Source of the DNA: Rapana venosa
Lineage: Eukaryota > Mollusca > Gastropoda > Neogastropoda > Muricidae
NCBI GenBank assembly: GCA_028751875.1
Contig: CM054145.1
Location: 44,879,754-44,943,753 of the forward strand
Length of the DNA stretch: 64,000 bases
Direction: 5' to 3'
Shown one piece after another: positions 59,701 through 63,600 of this stretch; position 1 is the stretch's first letter; the number at the start of each line of letters is the position of its first letter. Position numbers and translations under genes: made by a program. Under the pieces are notes generated by a model. The model saw only the letters and a program-made list of their open reading frames with translations. It did no database searches and was not told the origin of the DNA.

Positions 59701-61442
59701 ATGAGAGATTTTTTTTTTTATAATTTTTTTTTATTCTTTTATGCCGAGGATAATGGAATGAGCACTTATGTGCTTTTTTTACATCCAGTCCCCGTGTGTA
59801 TGCGGTTTTGTAAATTCTGTCATCTGTTCCCACCAGCACACAATGGCCTACTCTTACGAGAAGCGGAACAGGATTTAATGTGTGTGCAAGGTGTTCTGAG
59901 TGCGTTCGCATGCAGGGCTTCGGTTTATAGTTTCATCCGAAGGAGATAGGGAGAGAGAAAAGAAATGAGGAGAGAAGAGAAGAAAGGGGAAGAGAGACAG
60001 AGTGTGAATAAACATAGGTGCTCTCTCTTTTTTCTTCCCTTTAGATCCAAGAAGTACTTTAGACACCCCTTTCAAATTTCATACAGGGGTGTGGTGGTGG
60101 GGGGGGGGGGGGGTGTTAAACCTGGCTGAGCCCATCCCTCTCCAGGTTGTAGATTGCATGCTGGGTATTCCGTGTCCATACCAGTAGCCACAGGTGGTTT
60201 ATTCTTTCATTTAAAAAATGAATGTTTTTTAATGCATATGCAAGAATTATAAGCACATTCATACATGGGATCTCAGTTTATTGTCTTATCCGAAAGGCTT
60301 GAAAGGGAATGGGGTTAAAACCAGTATCAAGTCAGGGTGAAATGGGATCCATCAAGTGAACAGCTTTCAGCAACTTGAACCTGTGAGCATAAGATTCATC
60401 CAGATGATGAGCTGGGTGTTCTAACCTCTGAGTTATTCTGCCTGGCACTGACAGCATACCTGCTGCAGCACTCCATGTTTCCTCAGTTGGTAAACAGAAG
60501 CTAATGTTGGTTCTCTGTAGGCATTGCTTTTGTTTGGTTGCTGGCAGTGACTTGTGTAGCCCTTTTGCTGTCAGCTGAGATTTTTTAGTAGCTGTAAACG
60601 TTTTTTTAAATGTTTGGTGGAATGTGAGGACGGGAAAATGGTTGTGTAGTGATATTTGAGGGGTTTGGGGTTTTGTATTGATTCCTGGTTTACATTAGCT
60701 TAGGAAGGAGGGAAGGTAAGTTGTAGATTTTATATCAACATTGTAGATTGTGCTGTGTGTTTAGCATCCACATTTGCTTAGCCTGCCAATATGTTATCAC
60801 TTTTTTTAATAGTAATTTATTAGCTACCCCTTCTTTCTCCTTGCCACCGCTTTTGCATTCATCACTTTCACTTTTCAGCTGGGGTTTTTTCCTAAAGAAA
60901 TTGCATGCTTGATACACTTAACATCAAAATTAAACCTCTGTCATTTCACTTGCATTACTAACAACAAGCAGGGAACTGAAGTGGCATTCTCTTTCTTGTA
61001 GTGTAGTGTACATCCCTTCTGCTTTGTAGTTGTAAATCTCCATAAGGGGCTTGAGCATCTTGGCTAATGTTTGCTGGTGCATGTAGAATGTAGCCTTGGT
61101 CTGTACATGGATCAGCACATAGGTGGGCTTCTGTAGTTCTTTTTCTGATCTTCATGCATCATGGCTAATGTTTGCTGGTGCATGTAGAATGTAGCCTTGG
61201 TCATCATGTACATGGATCAGCACATAGGTGGGCTTTTGTAGTTCTGTTTCTGATCTTCATGCATGCTCCATCTCCTACATCGTCCTCCTTTTCTGCTTTT
61301 TCACCACAGGGAATCATATTGCTTTTACAGCCGGCAGCTGACACGGCTCATGAGGATACGGCCCGGCCTTCGAACTCTCATCTGGATCTACTTCATCGCC
61401 CTTCACATTCTTCTCATTGCTTGTTTTACGGGGATGTTGTGA
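4302..61442 (+). CDS. GOLGB1: Giantin (golgin subfamily B member 1), 29-exon gene model
   Basis: This is a tail-anchored Golgi golgin: a very long coiled coil on the cisternal rim that acts as a tether and spacer. Joining the exons below gives about 8,907 residues, against about 3,259 in human giantin.

The N-terminus (residues 8-60) matches giantin's conserved 'ELK.IIRQKD..LQQKD..LQE...K..KLK..AKAK' region. The C-terminus has a basic juxtamembrane region (about 8846-8885) and one hydrophobic helix (about 8886-8903), ending HILLIACFTGML against HVLLILCFTGHL in human. Everything between is heptad-rich E/Q/K/L/S sequence broken by short S/T/P linkers.

All junction phases are compatible except inside exon 13, where one base appears to be missing. 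Exon 19 is doubtful; without it the total is about 8,891 residues. The start ATG has a strong context (AAG ATG G). Identity is confident. Exact splice sites rest on consensus and phase. Confidence 0.9.
5373..5657 (+). CDS. GOLGB1: Giantin coding exon 2
   Basis: Residues 73-167. It opens with an acidic, unstructured stretch (GDGDDGQSEEASASQAGRG), then coil with LTLMRKKLEEKERIIQERDE. This corresponds to the acidic spacer and 'HKLQEKEELI' coil of vertebrate giantin. Acceptor CCACAG, donor CAG|GTAAGC, phase 0. The 829-nt intron that follows shows no repeat or exon I can support. Confidence 0.85.
6487..6633 (+). CDS. GOLGB1: Giantin coding exon 3
   Basis: Residues 168-216, an uninterrupted coil (AMYAQMVYKDRKILELNNKV, then MDLQELVGEK). 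Acceptor TTTGTGCAG, donor GAG|GTAAAA, phase 0. The following intron carries the tRNA-SINE at 7309-7602. Confidence 0.85.
7309..7602 (+). mobile_element. tRNA-derived SINE (family C)
   Basis: The head reads like a tRNA with pol III boxes: A box about 7320-7335 (GTTGAGTGG...) and B box GGGTTCGATCC at 7361-7371. It is followed by a body with CCTTGGGAAAGACACTTTAC and CCCAGGTGTACAAGTGGGTA. The latter core also occurs in family B. The tail is AT-rich. The body resembles the conserved central domain of widespread invertebrate SINEs (MetaSINE-like, from memory). Because it lacks a clean tRNA 3' half it is not called as a tRNA gene. Confidence 0.75.
7765..8289 (+). CDS. GOLGB1: Giantin coding exon 4
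   Basis: Residues 217-391, long coil (IFQASIKEKDQSVHDQ to KVLREKLQ). Acceptor GCGTGCAG|ATTTTTCAG; a second AG 9 nt later would remove IFQ in frame and could be used alternatively. Donor CAG|GTAAGA, phase 0. The 517-nt intron that follows contains a local tandem duplication (8554-8750). Confidence 0.87.
8554..8750. repeat. Two-copy tandem duplication (about 89-nt period)
   Basis: Copies beginning CTTATTCA.ATATTTGACTG at 8554 and 8643 share 'ACTGTTTAT', 'AATGGAACCCA' and 'TTAGATAGCTGTCA' blocks in the same order. It lies about 60 nt upstream of the exon 5 acceptor. Confidence 0.7.
8807..9028 (+). CDS. GOLGB1: Giantin coding exon 5
   Basis: Residues 392-465 (VTSEQLMLVQANFVDQEN to SLQYNALE), coiled coil. 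Acceptor TGTTACAG|GTGACC, donor GAG|GTAATG, phase 0. The next intron (531 nt) holds a degenerate local duplication built on 'TTTAGATGGATGG' (about 9288-9400). Confidence 0.86.
9560..9844 (+). CDS. GOLGB1: Giantin coding exon 6
   Basis: Residues 466-560. A short disordered S/T/A-rich linker (GSTAPSDDTTAPASSSAS) is followed by coil with a lysine-rich segment KMLKMKAQMTSKIKALEKEL, typical of giantin's basic repeat motifs. Acceptor TTCTACAG, donor CAG|GTTGGT, phase 0. Confidence 0.86.
10265..10550 (+). mobile_element. tRNA/5S chimeric SINE (family B), copy 1
   Basis: The 5' end is a tRNA-like half (GACAGCTCAGTGATTGGAGC). It passes directly into a segment resembling the 5S rRNA internal control region (10308-10363: AAGTTAAGCAGCATC..., GGTTACCTCTTAGATGGGTG). 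Next come the core CCCAGCTGTAAATTGGTACC and a tail ending in TTTACCTTTA. It is clearly diverged from copy 2 at 13341. Confidence 0.75.
10691..10808 (+). CDS. GOLGB1: Giantin coding exon 7
   Basis: Residues 561-600 (first base), GSSLADEVVILKNRLAEVEE to RAAMG, coil. Acceptor CATTTACAG, donor ATGG|GTAACC, ending phase 1. The split glycine codon is completed by exon 8 and the coil continues. Confidence 0.83.
10834..10936. repeat. Dispersed repeat D, copy 1
   Basis: Shares ATCCC.GAAGTTG.AATG, ATCTCACCATTGGTGAA.CT and AGCTCTAG in the same order with 47693-47797. It is a dispersed repeat of unknown class. Confidence 0.55.
11496..11641 (+). CDS. GOLGB1: Giantin coding exon 8
   Basis: Residues 600-648 (DLENQIKDMEESQTQLKEE to VADLEAQT). 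Acceptor TTGTACAG|GTGATC, donor ACT|GTGAGT, phase 1 in, phase 0 out. The 440-nt intron that follows contains a G-rich tract at about 11931-11955. Confidence 0.84.
12082..12211 (+). CDS. GOLGB1: Giantin coding exon 9
   Basis: Residues 649-692, ETLKEQMAGLKEQITELETN to EQEEQREG. Acceptor TGCATTTTCAG, donor GAAG|GTAAGA, ending phase 1. The following 442-nt intron shows nothing recognisable. Confidence 0.84.
12654..12772 (+). CDS. GOLGB1: Giantin coding exon 10
   Basis: Residues 692-731 (ALEREKSELTADIEKWKERV to ENEELRKS). Acceptor TTTCTGTCCAG, donor TCT|GTACGT, phase 1 in, 0 out. The next intron holds the second chimeric SINE. Confidence 0.84.
13341..13635 (+). mobile_element. tRNA/5S chimeric SINE (family B), copy 2
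   Basis: Better preserved than copy 1. The tRNA-like head GGGATAGCTCAGTGGTCGGA is followed at 13382-13440 by a 5S-like block (AAGTTAAGCAGCGTCGAGC, then GGTTACCAGTTGGATGGGTG and ACCG) aligning in order with the 5S A box, intermediate element and C box. The core CCCAAGTGTAAATGGGTACC, a purine-rich body and a TTTACC-repeat tail follow. Confidence 0.8.
13785..13892 (+). CDS. GOLGB1: Giantin coding exon 11
   Basis: Residues 732-767 (IRQLEEELQAERKLTKETKE to DQSRQQQ). Acceptor TTATTCCAG, donor CAG|GTAAGT, phase 0. The 1,465-nt intron that follows is AT-rich with a 20-nt G run (14792-14811). An open frame at 14038-14382 lacks coil character and good splice context, so it is not called. Confidence 0.84.
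15358..33024 (+). CDS. GOLGB1: Giantin coding exon 12, giant 17.7-kb exon
   Basis: One uninterrupted 17,667-nt exon encoding 5,889 residues (768-6656), almost all heptad coiled coil. Acceptor TCTATTTTACAG|GAAACAG; donor CAC|GTAAGA, phase 0. Reading through the donor hits a stop at 33082-33084, which could give a truncated soluble isoform.

The coil is broken by short linkers at roughly residues 1529-1560 (HHQFLPVS..NFSNPSLCDL), 4405-4430, 5032-5105, 5168-5245, 5555-5615, 5665-5700, 6482-6512 and 6569-6642. The last is S/T/P-rich, with YFTPVQTPT and QFSTPTQSSQ. Lysine-rich motifs of the form KK(K/R)xA(R/K)..x(L/V)(T/N)K(Q/K)L occur at 29647-29720, 29992-30045 and 32632-32690.

No catalytic domain is visible. 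Many antisense frames across this exon are shadows of the E/Q/K-rich coding. Confidence 0.93.
33480..34400 (+). repeat. Degenerate minisatellite in intron 12
   Basis: A loose unit (CCATTTTATGTTCATCTTTA, then GTT...AC..) recurs with strong divergence near 33486, 33712, 33829, 33865, 33899, 33980, 34061, 34181, 34255, 34327 and 34370. Spacing is irregular, about 30-110 nt. It looks like an old decayed tandem array. Confidence 0.6.
37275..37365. repeat. Compound microsatellite (TA)n-(GA)n-(GATA)n
   Basis: Consecutive TA, GA and GATA tracts without separation, visible directly. Confidence 0.9.
37590..37648. repeat. (TA)n microsatellite, about 59 nt
   Basis: Pure alternating TA, self-complementary and capable of a hairpin or cruciform. 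Confidence 0.9.
38000..38019. repeat. Poly-C tract followed by poly-A
   Basis: Twenty C followed directly by ten A, within intron 12. Confidence 0.85.
38729..38820. repeat. (CT)46 microsatellite
   Basis: About 92 nt of pure CT on the plus strand, a polypyrimidine tract some 365 nt upstream of the exon 13 acceptor. Confidence 0.92.
39185..40911 (+). CDS. GOLGB1: Giantin coding exon 13 (apparent frame break)
   Basis: Residues about 6657-7232. Acceptor TCTACCCAG|GTGGCG; donor AAG|GTAACG. Coil runs from VADLMQTIDTYNQQLQQYGK to QKMLELKQQHASGDGDGGG.

In a GGT/GTG simple repeat (about 40772-40812) the frame is lost and the plus-zero frame stops at 40838-40840. Coding character resumes in the shifted frame (GDVEQVLEAMNQQLLLKADQ) to 40911, where the phase fits exon 14. 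The exon is 1,727 nt, one short of a multiple of three. The break is most simply a missing base (or two extra) in the repeat, from assembly or as an allele. No in-phase intron of sensible size fits there. Confidence 0.85.
40940..41157 (-). mobile_element. SINE family A body, minus orientation
   Basis: Diverged copy of the element at 2888-3102 and 59734-59946. Shared blocks are AATGGAATAAGCAC, CATGTGTATACGGTTTTGTA, GTTCTGCATGCGTTTGCA and GTTTATAGTCTCATCC. Confidence 0.6.
41330..41440. repeat. Two-copy tandem duplication (53-nt period)
   Basis: CTTATCAACCAGTATGTGCA and the following AGAAAGGTGA.AAGCATTCTCTG occur at 41340 and 41393 almost unchanged, a recent duplication in intron 13. Confidence 0.8.
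41471..41515. repeat. (TA)n-(GA)n microsatellite
   Basis: Short TA tract continuing into GA, the same TA-to-GA architecture as at 37275. Confidence 0.85.
41857..41914 (+). repeat. Three-copy 19-nt repeat abutting a splice acceptor
   Basis: GAGCAGGTTGTTTGTGTAT repeats at 41857 (GAGCAT variant), 41876 and 41895, then runs into TAAACAG, the exon 14 acceptor. Copies 2 and 3 contain GCAG|GT, duplicating a weak AG|GT context. Confidence 0.8.
41921..42076 (+). CDS. GOLGB1: Giantin coding exon 14
   Basis: Residues 7233-7284 (VRELEGKLHEKEEKMKSLVD to SPPPHTADK), coil ending in a proline-rich break. Acceptor ATTAAACAG has a weak pyrimidine tract. Donor AAG|GTAGGG, phase 0, is followed within 10 nt by a 26-nt G run. 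Confidence 0.83.
42086..42111. repeat. Poly-G tract beside the exon 14 donor
   Basis: 26 consecutive G beginning 9 nt after the 5' splice site of exon 14. Confidence 0.9.
42455..43143. mobile_element. Candidate non-autonomous DNA transposon (piggyBac-like?)
   Basis: The left end CCGCTTGACTGCC and the inverted right end CCTCTTAACTGAC match at 10 of 13 positions. ATAA flanks both sides (42451-42454 and 43144-43147) as a possible target duplication. A fragment near 42791-42820 could encode an acidic DNPDSDENDCV peptide, reminiscent of the acidic N-termini of piggyBac transposases, but it is broken by stops. No catalytic domain is present. A competing reading uses the 10-bp direct repeat TTAAGAGGAT (42426-42435 and 43136-43145) as the flank. 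Confidence 0.4.
43183..43260 (+). mobile_element. Dispersed element E, plus copy
   Basis: (ATA)n followed by GTATGGAATTTATATAGCGC and CTTGTAAAGCAACGAATCAA. The reverse complement is nearly identical at 52246-52315. It is probably a SINE 3' end or short MITE ending in an ATT/AAT microsatellite. Confidence 0.6.
43301..43342. repeat. (CA)n microsatellite
   Basis: About 21 CA units about 75 nt upstream of the exon 15 acceptor, with interrupted CA-rich sequence from 43272. Confidence 0.9.
43416..43577 (+). CDS. GOLGB1: Giantin coding exon 15
   Basis: Residues 7285-7338, SAEEELRTLKAEMAEKEESL to LKKALATVKKLKFQLQQTTTQ. It includes a basic AxxxKKLK motif of the giantin type. Acceptor GTGTGAGCAG is pyrimidine-poor; donor CAG|GTCAGG, phase 0. 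The 686-nt intron that follows shows nothing recognisable. Confidence 0.82.
44264..46477 (+). CDS. GOLGB1: Giantin coding exon 16
   Basis: Residues 7339-8076, 2,214 nt. Long coil with two non-coil breaks: residues about 7831-7875 (SLPPSAEAEDLSDQSNAA...) and about 8004-8050. The second holds the acidic-aromatic motif DDDFWDWG (46289-46312), a plausible docking peptide in otherwise coiled sequence. Acceptor CCATTTTGTGCAG, donor AAG|GTAAGC, phase 0. The 358-nt intron that follows shows nothing notable. Confidence 0.9.
46836..47108 (+). CDS. GOLGB1: Giantin coding exon 17
   Basis: Residues 8077-8167. VRSQLQVAEVKCEKMLIKLK continues into SFKEKNEKLQLTLDEADRQA, a lysine-rich coil. Acceptor GCTTGTCAG|GTACGA, donor AGG|GTAAGA, phase 0. 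Confidence 0.87.
47361..47670 (+). mobile_element. SINE family A, full-length with nested inverted piece
   Basis: The tRNA-like head GGGATAGCCTAGTGGCTAGA has a degenerate B box (CCCGGGATTGAGC, about 47406-47418). Then comes body sequence with GATGAGACTATAAACC, GCAGAACATCTTGTGCACA and GTAGGCCATTTTGTGCC, ending in a T run. A segment at 47573-47608 (TTCTTTTATATCGAGGAAAA) is the family's own tail sequence in the opposite orientation, so the copy is rearranged or nested. Confidence 0.65.
47693..47797. repeat. Dispersed repeat D, copy 2
   Basis: Matches 10834-10936 in block order (GAAGTTG.AATG, ATCTCACCATTGGTGAA, AGCTCTAG..GA). It lies directly after SINE A. Confidence 0.55.
47939..48082 (+). CDS. 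GOLGB1: Giantin coding exon 18
   Basis: Residues 8168-8215, EARQEAEEQRSLADRLQREI to AKQTLEAE, coil. Acceptor TTGATCGCAG, donor GAA|GTAAGA, phase 0. Confidence 0.84.
48785..48912. mobile_element. Probable retroelement 3'-end fragment
   Basis: The plus strand starts (CAT)n CAG TCCCGTGACCTTGGCGG and ends near CGCAGTTGTGCCGAG. Read on the minus strand it is GC-rich sequence ending in a (GATGAT)n tail, the form of many LINE/SINE 3' ends. Its base composition is unlike the surrounding AT-rich intron. Confidence 0.45.
48805..48852 (+). CDS. GOLGB1: Giantin coding exon 19 (doubtful; exonised repeat?)
   Basis: A 48-nt, phase 0-0 segment between CATCATCAG and GTAAGC would add 16 residues (SRDLGGRGGDTKDDAV). 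It keeps frame but has no coiled-coil character and lies inside the repeat-like 48785-48912. Skipping it also keeps frame. It is either an alternative exon born from a transposon or a coincidence of splice-like signals. Confidence 0.3.
49042..49415 (+). CDS. GOLGB1: Giantin coding exon 20
   Basis: Residues 8232-8356. VSSLKSQLSDLRGHHSMLQE and coil to IAKLQEQHR. Acceptor TCCTTCTCCCAG|GTGAGC, donor CACAG|GTGAGG, phase 0 in, 2 out. GC content is clearly higher than in exon 12. The 351-nt intron that follows is plain. Confidence 0.87.
49767..50397 (+). CDS. GOLGB1: Giantin coding exon 21
   Basis: Residues 8356-8566 (VEVTSLMEQIDGLNWKLEEA to ELHARIGELTKQ), coil. Acceptor TTGACCACAG, donor CAG|GTATGA, phase 2 in, 0 out. 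A 13-nt G run starts about 24 nt into the following intron. Confidence 0.88.
50835..51012 (+). repeat. Three-copy tandem repeat ending at a splice acceptor
   Basis: GACATTAAAGAAAATCAA and CAGTAATGTTTCTTTTCT blocks repeat from 50841, 50910 and 50969 (periods 69 and 59). Each junction contains a pyrimidine tract plus TTAG, a decoy of the real acceptor CTCTTTCCCTAG just downstream. Confidence 0.8.
51032..51306 (+). CDS. GOLGB1: Giantin coding exon 22
   Basis: Residues 8567-8658, EHQATLGGEQIQHLSREKEH to ADYEKLQAQFR. Acceptor CTCTTTCCCTAG, donor TTCAG|GTACGG, phase 0 in, 2 out. The next intron (1,326 nt) carries GT-rich sequence near 51860-51905 and element E. Confidence 0.87.
52246..52315 (-). 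mobile_element. Dispersed element E, minus copy
   Basis: Reverse complement of the element at 43183-43260, almost identical over about 55 nt and ending in the same ATT/AAT microsatellite. Confidence 0.6.
52633..52732 (+). CDS. GOLGB1: Giantin coding exon 23
   Basis: Residues 8658-8691, REVVEQKNSLQEEMNRARHS to CQQLASQ. Acceptor TTTTCCCTTTGCAG, donor CAG|GTAACA, phase 2 in, 0 out. The following 3.8-kb intron has a 20-nt G run (52882-52901), no supported exon, and ends in the acceptor-bearing minisatellite. Confidence 0.86.
55815..56534 (+). repeat. Minisatellite whose unit contains a splice-site pair
   Basis: About 16 copies of a 38-48 nt unit: TTTCAGACATCATAGT, then a variable (TTTC)n tract, then CAGGTCAGTCAGG. 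The last copy runs into the real exon 24 acceptor (TTTCTTTCTTTCAG|GTCAGTCAACTGG). Thirteen copies keep CAG|GTCAGT, one is AAG|GTCAGT, one is CAA|GTCAGT, and one (about 56246) lacks the segment. The array therefore multiplies the 3' splice site and the first bases of the exon. Confidence 0.92.
56535..56681 (+). CDS. GOLGB1: Giantin coding exon 24
   Basis: Residues 8692-8740 (VSQLVEDRTYLNTQLGTLSR to THISTQAK), similar to the 'QLLEEKNTLSIQL...SQSLRE' coil near the C-terminus of human giantin. The acceptor is the last unit of the minisatellite. Donor AAG|GTAGGG, phase 0. A (GAT)n tract follows at 56700-56729. Confidence 0.88.
57135..57229 (+). CDS. GOLGB1: Giantin coding exon 25
   Basis: Residues 8741-8772, VGELERRIALESMQKDVDIE to DQGTQER. 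Acceptor CCCTCGACAG, donor GAAAG|GTATCA, phase 0 in, 2 out. The 456-nt intron that follows is unremarkable. Confidence 0.84.
57686..57845 (+). CDS. GOLGB1: Giantin coding exon 26
   Basis: Residues 8772-8825, RVQSLMTEREQLMQSVVSLE, then QAQRALGEAQEHIR. It matches the giantin segment 'AAENALSVAEEQIRRLE' just before the membrane-proximal region. Acceptor GGCTGTTTCAG, donor GAG|GTTAGC, phase 2 in, 0 out. Confidence 0.88.
57868..58075. repeat. Interrupted (GT)n/(GA)n microsatellite
   Basis: Alternating GTGTGT and GAGAGA blocks start about 23 nt after the exon 26 donor. Confidence 0.85.
58297..58357 (+). CDS. GOLGB1: Giantin coding exon 27
   Basis: Residues 8826-8846, IKLDIEDEDDPRIPETSAML plus a split codon. 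This acidic linker corresponds in position to 'HSEWDSSRTPIIGS' of human giantin, leaving the coiled coil. Acceptor GCTTTTTTCAG, donor CTGA|GTGAGT, ending phase 1. The next intron (626 nt) is AT-rich. Confidence 0.83.
58984..59038 (+). CDS. GOLGB1: Giantin coding exon 28
   Basis: Residues 8846-8864, TRHGMGYVQRLCRLLRVKR, basic and non-coiled; it resembles the 'RSGVGWKRVLRSLCHSRT' juxtamembrane segment of human giantin. Acceptor ATATTTACAG, donor AAGCG|GTAAGT, phase 1 in, 2 out. Confidence 0.85.
59734..59946 (-). mobile_element. SINE family A body, minus orientation
   Basis: Very close to the copy at 2888-3102 across TTCTTTTAT.CGAGGA.AATGGAAT, CACACAATGGCCTACTCTTA and GTTTATAGT.TCATC.GAAGGA. 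The high similarity suggests relatively recent activity. Confidence 0.65.
60099..60113. repeat. Poly-G tract
   Basis: G run on the plus strand after GTGGTGGT, in the last intron. Confidence 0.85.
60255..60450 (-). mobile_element. tRNA-SINE, minus orientation
   Basis: Read on the minus strand, the head GGCAGAATAACTCAGAGGTT (about 60442-60423) and a B-box-like GGTTCAAGTT are tRNA-like. The body ends with GATAAGACAATAAACTGAGA, the same family A signature, diverged. It lies beside the family A copy at 59734. Confidence 0.55.
61055..61264 (+). repeat. Two-copy tandem duplication (101-nt period)
   Basis: GGCTAATGTTTGCTGGTGCA to TTCTGATCTTCATGCAT occurs twice, from 61055 and 61156, nearly identical. 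It ends 45 nt upstream of the last exon. Confidence 0.88.
61310..61442 (+). CDS. GOLGB1: Giantin coding exon 29 (membrane anchor and stop)
   Basis: Residues 8864-8907, ESYCFYSRQLTRLMRIRPGL, then RTLIWIYFIALHILLIACFT and GML, stop TGA at 61440-61442. A basic stretch precedes a single hydrophobic helix at the extreme C-terminus, making it tail-anchored in the Golgi membrane with the coil in the cytosol. The ending CFTG.L and the H.LL spacing are the giantin signature. Acceptor TTTTTCACCACAG, phase 2. Confidence 0.93.
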
Positions 61443-63600
61443 GAGACGTCCCTTTTAGACGTGGTGTTGAAAAGAGATTGTTCACTTTGGGGTCTTCAGA
61501 ATTTTTTTTGGGGGTGTGAGTGTGTTCGCATTGTGGTCAACAGAAACTGTTGTGTATATAGTTGAGGGGTTGAGTAGGATATCACATGTTGATGACATGT
61601 TTTAAGGTTTTCCTGTTATCTGTACATCACTTTAATGAAAGAGACAGTATTGTGGATGATGGGCGTCTTTCAAAATATTTGTTGATGGAATTCATGGAAA
61701 CAAAGACTTGGTGTTTGTTGCTGTTTTATATCAGTAGGTTCTTCTTTATTGAAATGTCGTAGGGATTTGATTACAGAAGTTGCTTGCAGTGTGACTGCTG
61801 GACATTTTCATTTTATGTTGACAAAGAAGTAACCATGTGTGAAACGTGCTATCACATACACATTTGTTGCCATGTTCATGCTGATCTGTGTCTGGAAACT
61901 TTTTATGGAGTCTTTAGTGATGTATTGAACATGTTTATTTTTTAGTTCCTTTTTTTTAAATCACTTCAAGGCTTGTTATTCTCTTCATCTGAAAACGTAC
62001 TTTTTTCCTGTCAAAAAAATGCTTATGTGTGTATGTTTATGGAAAATGGGGTTAAAGGGTAAGGGGGGAGGGGAAAGGAAGATGACAGCATTTAGAGAGG
62101 GCACAAGGCCAGATTATGTTGAAATTGTTTGACTTGTTCAAGTAACCACTTTTTGCCAGTTTCTGTGTATGCTTGAATGAAGCGTTTTAATCAGTTAATT
62201 TATTTTCTTTTTAAATTAGAAGATGAAGCGTTAATGCTTTAGTCTGAAAGTAATACACGCTGCGGCCAAGAGCTTATTGCAGAACTGGTCTACTTCTCAT
62301 GCCTGTATAGCATCTACGTTAATCACAGCTTGGCTGGTGTTTGTTATTGAAGTTATTTATTGCCTTACAAGGATGGTAGCTTTCTGATTCATCCCATTAC
62401 TGCAGTGTGTGTGTGTGTGTGGTGTGTGTTAAATCAATATAATGTGAATAGGTTTGGGGGATTGTACTGAAATGTTGCCTTTTATACATACAGCTGTGAA
62501 GTACTATTGTCATCAAAAGTAGATGTGAAATGAAATGATTTCTTATGTACAGAGGGTGGACCATTGGCAAATGAAATTAGCTTTATGAACTCTTCTGTAT
62601 GTCCAGTTCACTATGAAAATGACATGGATTTTTTTTTTATTGCATAATTTCCATAGCCATATTGTGAAGAACTGGTGCTTCTTAGCGATTTTTTTTAAAG
62701 CAACATTAACTGTAAAAAGACTTGTATATGATAGATTACACAATGATGTGGTGATTGTTAGTCAGGTGGTGGGTTTTTCTTATTTATCATGTGTAACATG
62801 TACATTGTGTAGCCTGAGTTTTGTCTTATGATGGTTCTGCTGGGTGGTGTGGATATCCATGAAACGGCCTGTGATTTCTTCAGTGCATATCAGTAGGTAG
62901 GTCAGTGTAGCGGGTAACACAAGCTGGTAAGTCTATTTTTGTAAACCTGTGTAGAGCATCCTCAAAATCATATATATATATATATATGCAAATGGATCAC
63001 TTACCCCCAAAAAAACTGTGATCTAATTGCTGATATATCATACGAGTCCTGTTGACAAAATGTTCATGGAATATTTTCAAACACCCCCTCCTCCCCTACT
63101 GTATTGATAGCTTTGGTTGTGAATGGTCCATCTTCAGGATTATTTTACTACTGTTTTATATTCTACATTATTTTATGATTACTCTTTTGGCACAATAGTT
63201 TCTTCCGTCATGTAAATTGCTACAAACAAAACTTCACTCTTAAAAAAACTTTTAACCTGTCATTGATTTGCATGTCATTGAATTAAAATCATTATTTAAT
63301 CTTTCGGTAGGTTCTGTGAAAGAAATTCAGGCATACATTCCGTTTGATGCTTTTCAGTTTTTCGTGTTTTGAACATTCCGCCTTTATTTTGGCTGACTTT
63401 GCTCCTTGTGCATGAGAATAGAAGATGCAATAACAAATGAACTGCATGAAGAAGTCTTTGCTGTGTTGTGATACTGGTTTGTGTTACCTGGTGATGATGA
63501 TGTACAAAAAGAGAAGTTGTCATTTGTGAGGCCACTCACTGAACAGGTGTGGCCAATTTCGTCTTTCAGTGGCCCCAATAAACTTCTTTATTGCCATCCA
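61443..63600 (+). other. GOLGB1: Giantin 3' UTR (about 2.1 kb, end inferred)
   Basis: AT-rich sequence after the stop with no conserved coding. It includes a short (GT)n at about 62406-62425 and a TA tract near 62971-62988. The end is placed after the AATAAA at 63577 followed by a G/T-rich stretch. Confidence 0.5.
63577..63582 (+). terminator. Polyadenylation signal AATAAA
   Basis: This is the only canonical AATAAA I noticed downstream of the stop. G/T-rich sequence about 25-50 nt later (TATGGTGAAGATGATTGTGT) fits a cleavage site near 63600. An ATTAAA near 63282 is an alternative. Confidence 0.5.

Noticed and set aside
60735..61155. Minus-strand frames of about 60 codons in the last intron
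   Set aside because: They overlap a tandem duplication, are interrupted by stops and have no recognisable similarity.
4302..61442. Other long coiled-coil proteins (golgin-245, lava lamp, myosin, CENP-type)
   Set aside because: No GRIP domain, motor or kinetochore motif. The tail anchor ending CFTG.L and the N-terminal QQKD coil are specific to giantin.
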